Shown here piece by piece: positions 63,131-64,000 of a stretch of 64,000 nt of DNA. The stretch comes from Sediminibacterium roseum (GTDB lineage: Bacteria; Bacteroidota; Bacteroidia; Chitinophagales; Chitinophagaceae). A model generated the notes under the pieces. That model did no database searches and had not been told where the DNA came from. It saw only the letters and a program-made list of their open reading frames with translations. The DNA lies in contig NZ_JAACJS010000002.1 of the NCBI RefSeq assembly GCF_009939005.1, positions 464,646 to 528,645 of the forward strand. Direction: 5' to 3'. Made by a program: the position numbers and the translations under genes. Positions within the stretch are counted from its first letter, which is position 1; each line of letters starts with the position of its first letter.

Positions 63131-63859
63131 ATGAAAATTTCATTTTTTATCGCGTCGTTATTGTTTAGTGCGATTATTCTAGGACAGTCACACACTCTCA
63201 AATTGCGTTGTATAAAAGGGACGTCTATTTTTCCTAATCTCACTCCCAGCGGTAAAATAAATGGCGAAGAATACAGTACGATCCGAATCTATGAATATGG
63301 AAAAAAACGTCTGTATGATCTTGAATATGATGAGCGTGTCATTGATGGAGGTGTAATTAAATCTACCAAGACTGTCAGACACTGGATAACGTTCTATGTT
63401 GACAGCGCATACGGATATGACTATAACCTATCGTCTAAAAAAAGAATGCGGGTTAAGCTCGATTCGGCTATGCAACGAGAATGGGTATATTCAAATAATT
63501 TGTATTCAGGTGTCTCTGCAAACCGGAGCGTTTTAACTTCATCGAAACGAAATTCTGTAAGTGGAACTTTGGTCGAAGAATATTCAATACTGAGTCCATC
63601 AGATTCATCTGAGGTAATGAAACAAATATTCTTTTACTCAACTCACGTATTGAAAAACGTCTCGATCAGTTTATCGAAGAAGCTGGATAGTTTAAAGCAA
63701 ATGAGACTATATAAAGCGCAGACAATAGTATTACCCAGAAAAATCCCAGGAAAGGGTATAACGCTGCCAACTTTCAGAACCGAGTTTGCTTTGCAAGAAA
63801 TTGTCCCTCCAAATAGTACTCAAGTGCTATTACACTTGTCAAAATTGAATGTTCAGTAA
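63131..63859 (+). CDS. exported protein of unknown function (variable family, member 2)
   Basis: A 242-residue protein with a signal peptide (MKISFFIASLLFSAIILGQ). The middle reads ITFYVDSAYGYDYNLSSKKR then KLDSAM..EWV, aligning loosely with the protein encoded at 60117. Later, SGTLVEEYSIL and KKLDSLKQMRLYKAQTIV also correspond. No known domain. The gene is AT-rich like the rest of the region and is followed by a terminator. Confidence 0.7.
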   Translation: MKISFFIASLLFSAIILGQSHTLKLRCIKGTSIFPNLTPSGKINGEEYSTIRIYEYGKKRLYDLEYDERVIDGGVIKSTKTVRHWITFYVDSAYGYDYNLSSKKRMRVKLDSAMQREWVYSNNLYSGVSANRSVLTSSKRNSVSGTLVEEYSILSPSDSSEVMKQIFFYSTHVLKNVSISLSKKLDSLKQMRLYKAQTIVLPRKIPGKGITLPTFRTEFALQEIVPPNSTQVLLHLSKLNVQ

Positions 63860-63867
63860 AGGGTGGA

Positions 63868-63903
63868 AAAGAAACGTCGCTCAATAAGCGACGTTTCTTT
63901 TTG
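63868..63903 (+). terminator. intrinsic terminator
   Basis: AAAGAAACGTCGCT / AGCGACGTTTCTTT, a 14-bp stem with a 5-nt loop, followed by more T. Its core (AACGTCGCTCA) resembles the terminator at 60086-60117 with paired base changes. Confidence 0.92.
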
Positions 63904-64000
63904 TTACATATATTCTTGAGCATCCTGAGAGTTCGCTCGCCAGTTCGCTAACTATCGTACTCTCTTTTGCTTTCAATTTTTATTTCTCTGCATAGTCTCC

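Overview
The window is a chromosomal segment of a Bacteroidota bacterium, most likely a Chitinophagaceae relative. Supporting signs are the TAnnTTTG-type -7 boxes just upstream of several genes, the scarcity of Shine-Dalgarno sequences, a GldB gliding lipoprotein, an alpha/beta-fused 2-oxo-acid dehydrogenase E1, CreD and DUF1361 membrane proteins, and many secreted proteins with short Sec signals ending near AQ. No tRNA, rRNA or CRISPR array was seen.

Layout. 1-3 kb: the end of a fused E1 gene and a beta-lactamase-fold serine hydrolase. 3-10.9 kb: a minus-strand run of exported hydrolases (M61 peptidase, penicillin-acylase-type Ntn hydrolase, M19 dipeptidase, N-acyl-D-amino-acid deacylase) plus a membrane protein, which together look like a peptide/N-acyl-D-amino-acid scavenging set. 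11-17.4 kb: prfA, galE and a phosphate block (PiT transporter, DUF47 partner, PhoR-like kinase, PhoB-like regulator). 17.5-24 kb: an exported protein with a caspase-like (clan CD) C-terminus, an MBL-fold hydrolase and a large TolB-like/beta-barrel protein. 24-30 kb: DUF1361, dgkA and creD, a winged-helix regulator and a membrane protein with matching palindromic operators, then terC and pyrD. 30-50 kb: housekeeping and envelope genes (thiolase, Usp, SET-domain protein, NAD synthetase, gldB, apaG, icd, PDH E2, OmpA-like, a zinc metalloprotease, a histone-H1-like Lys/Ala protein, esterase, PQQ-propeller phosphoesterase). 51-55.8 kb: an NTF2-like protein, a UvrA2-like ATPase and two exported proteins.

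The last 8 kb is accessory DNA and the most unusual part. A 2,999-bp IS1595-family element (56098-59096) has 23-bp imperfect inverted ends and a clean 8-bp target duplication. Besides its transposase it carries a HicB/HicA-like toxin-antitoxin pair, a C-tail-anchored protein, a tiny basic protein and one or two unknown genes. It has split a hairpin that lies beside a broken comM/yifB 3' end. The same module (hairpin, comM 3' fragment on the minus strand, broken HTH gene on the plus strand, terminator) recurs about 3 kb further on. Between and after the two copies lie fast-evolving exported proteins, one of them a lipoprotein whose signal peptide is interrupted by a 9-base homopolymer.

Dispersed non-coding elements include a palindrome with the core AACTTTTGGAAAGTT in three copies, each 5' of a gene for an exported protein; two AT-rich inverted-repeat elements built of AATTAG(G/T) heptamers; and a perfect 18-bp hairpin beside the transposon.
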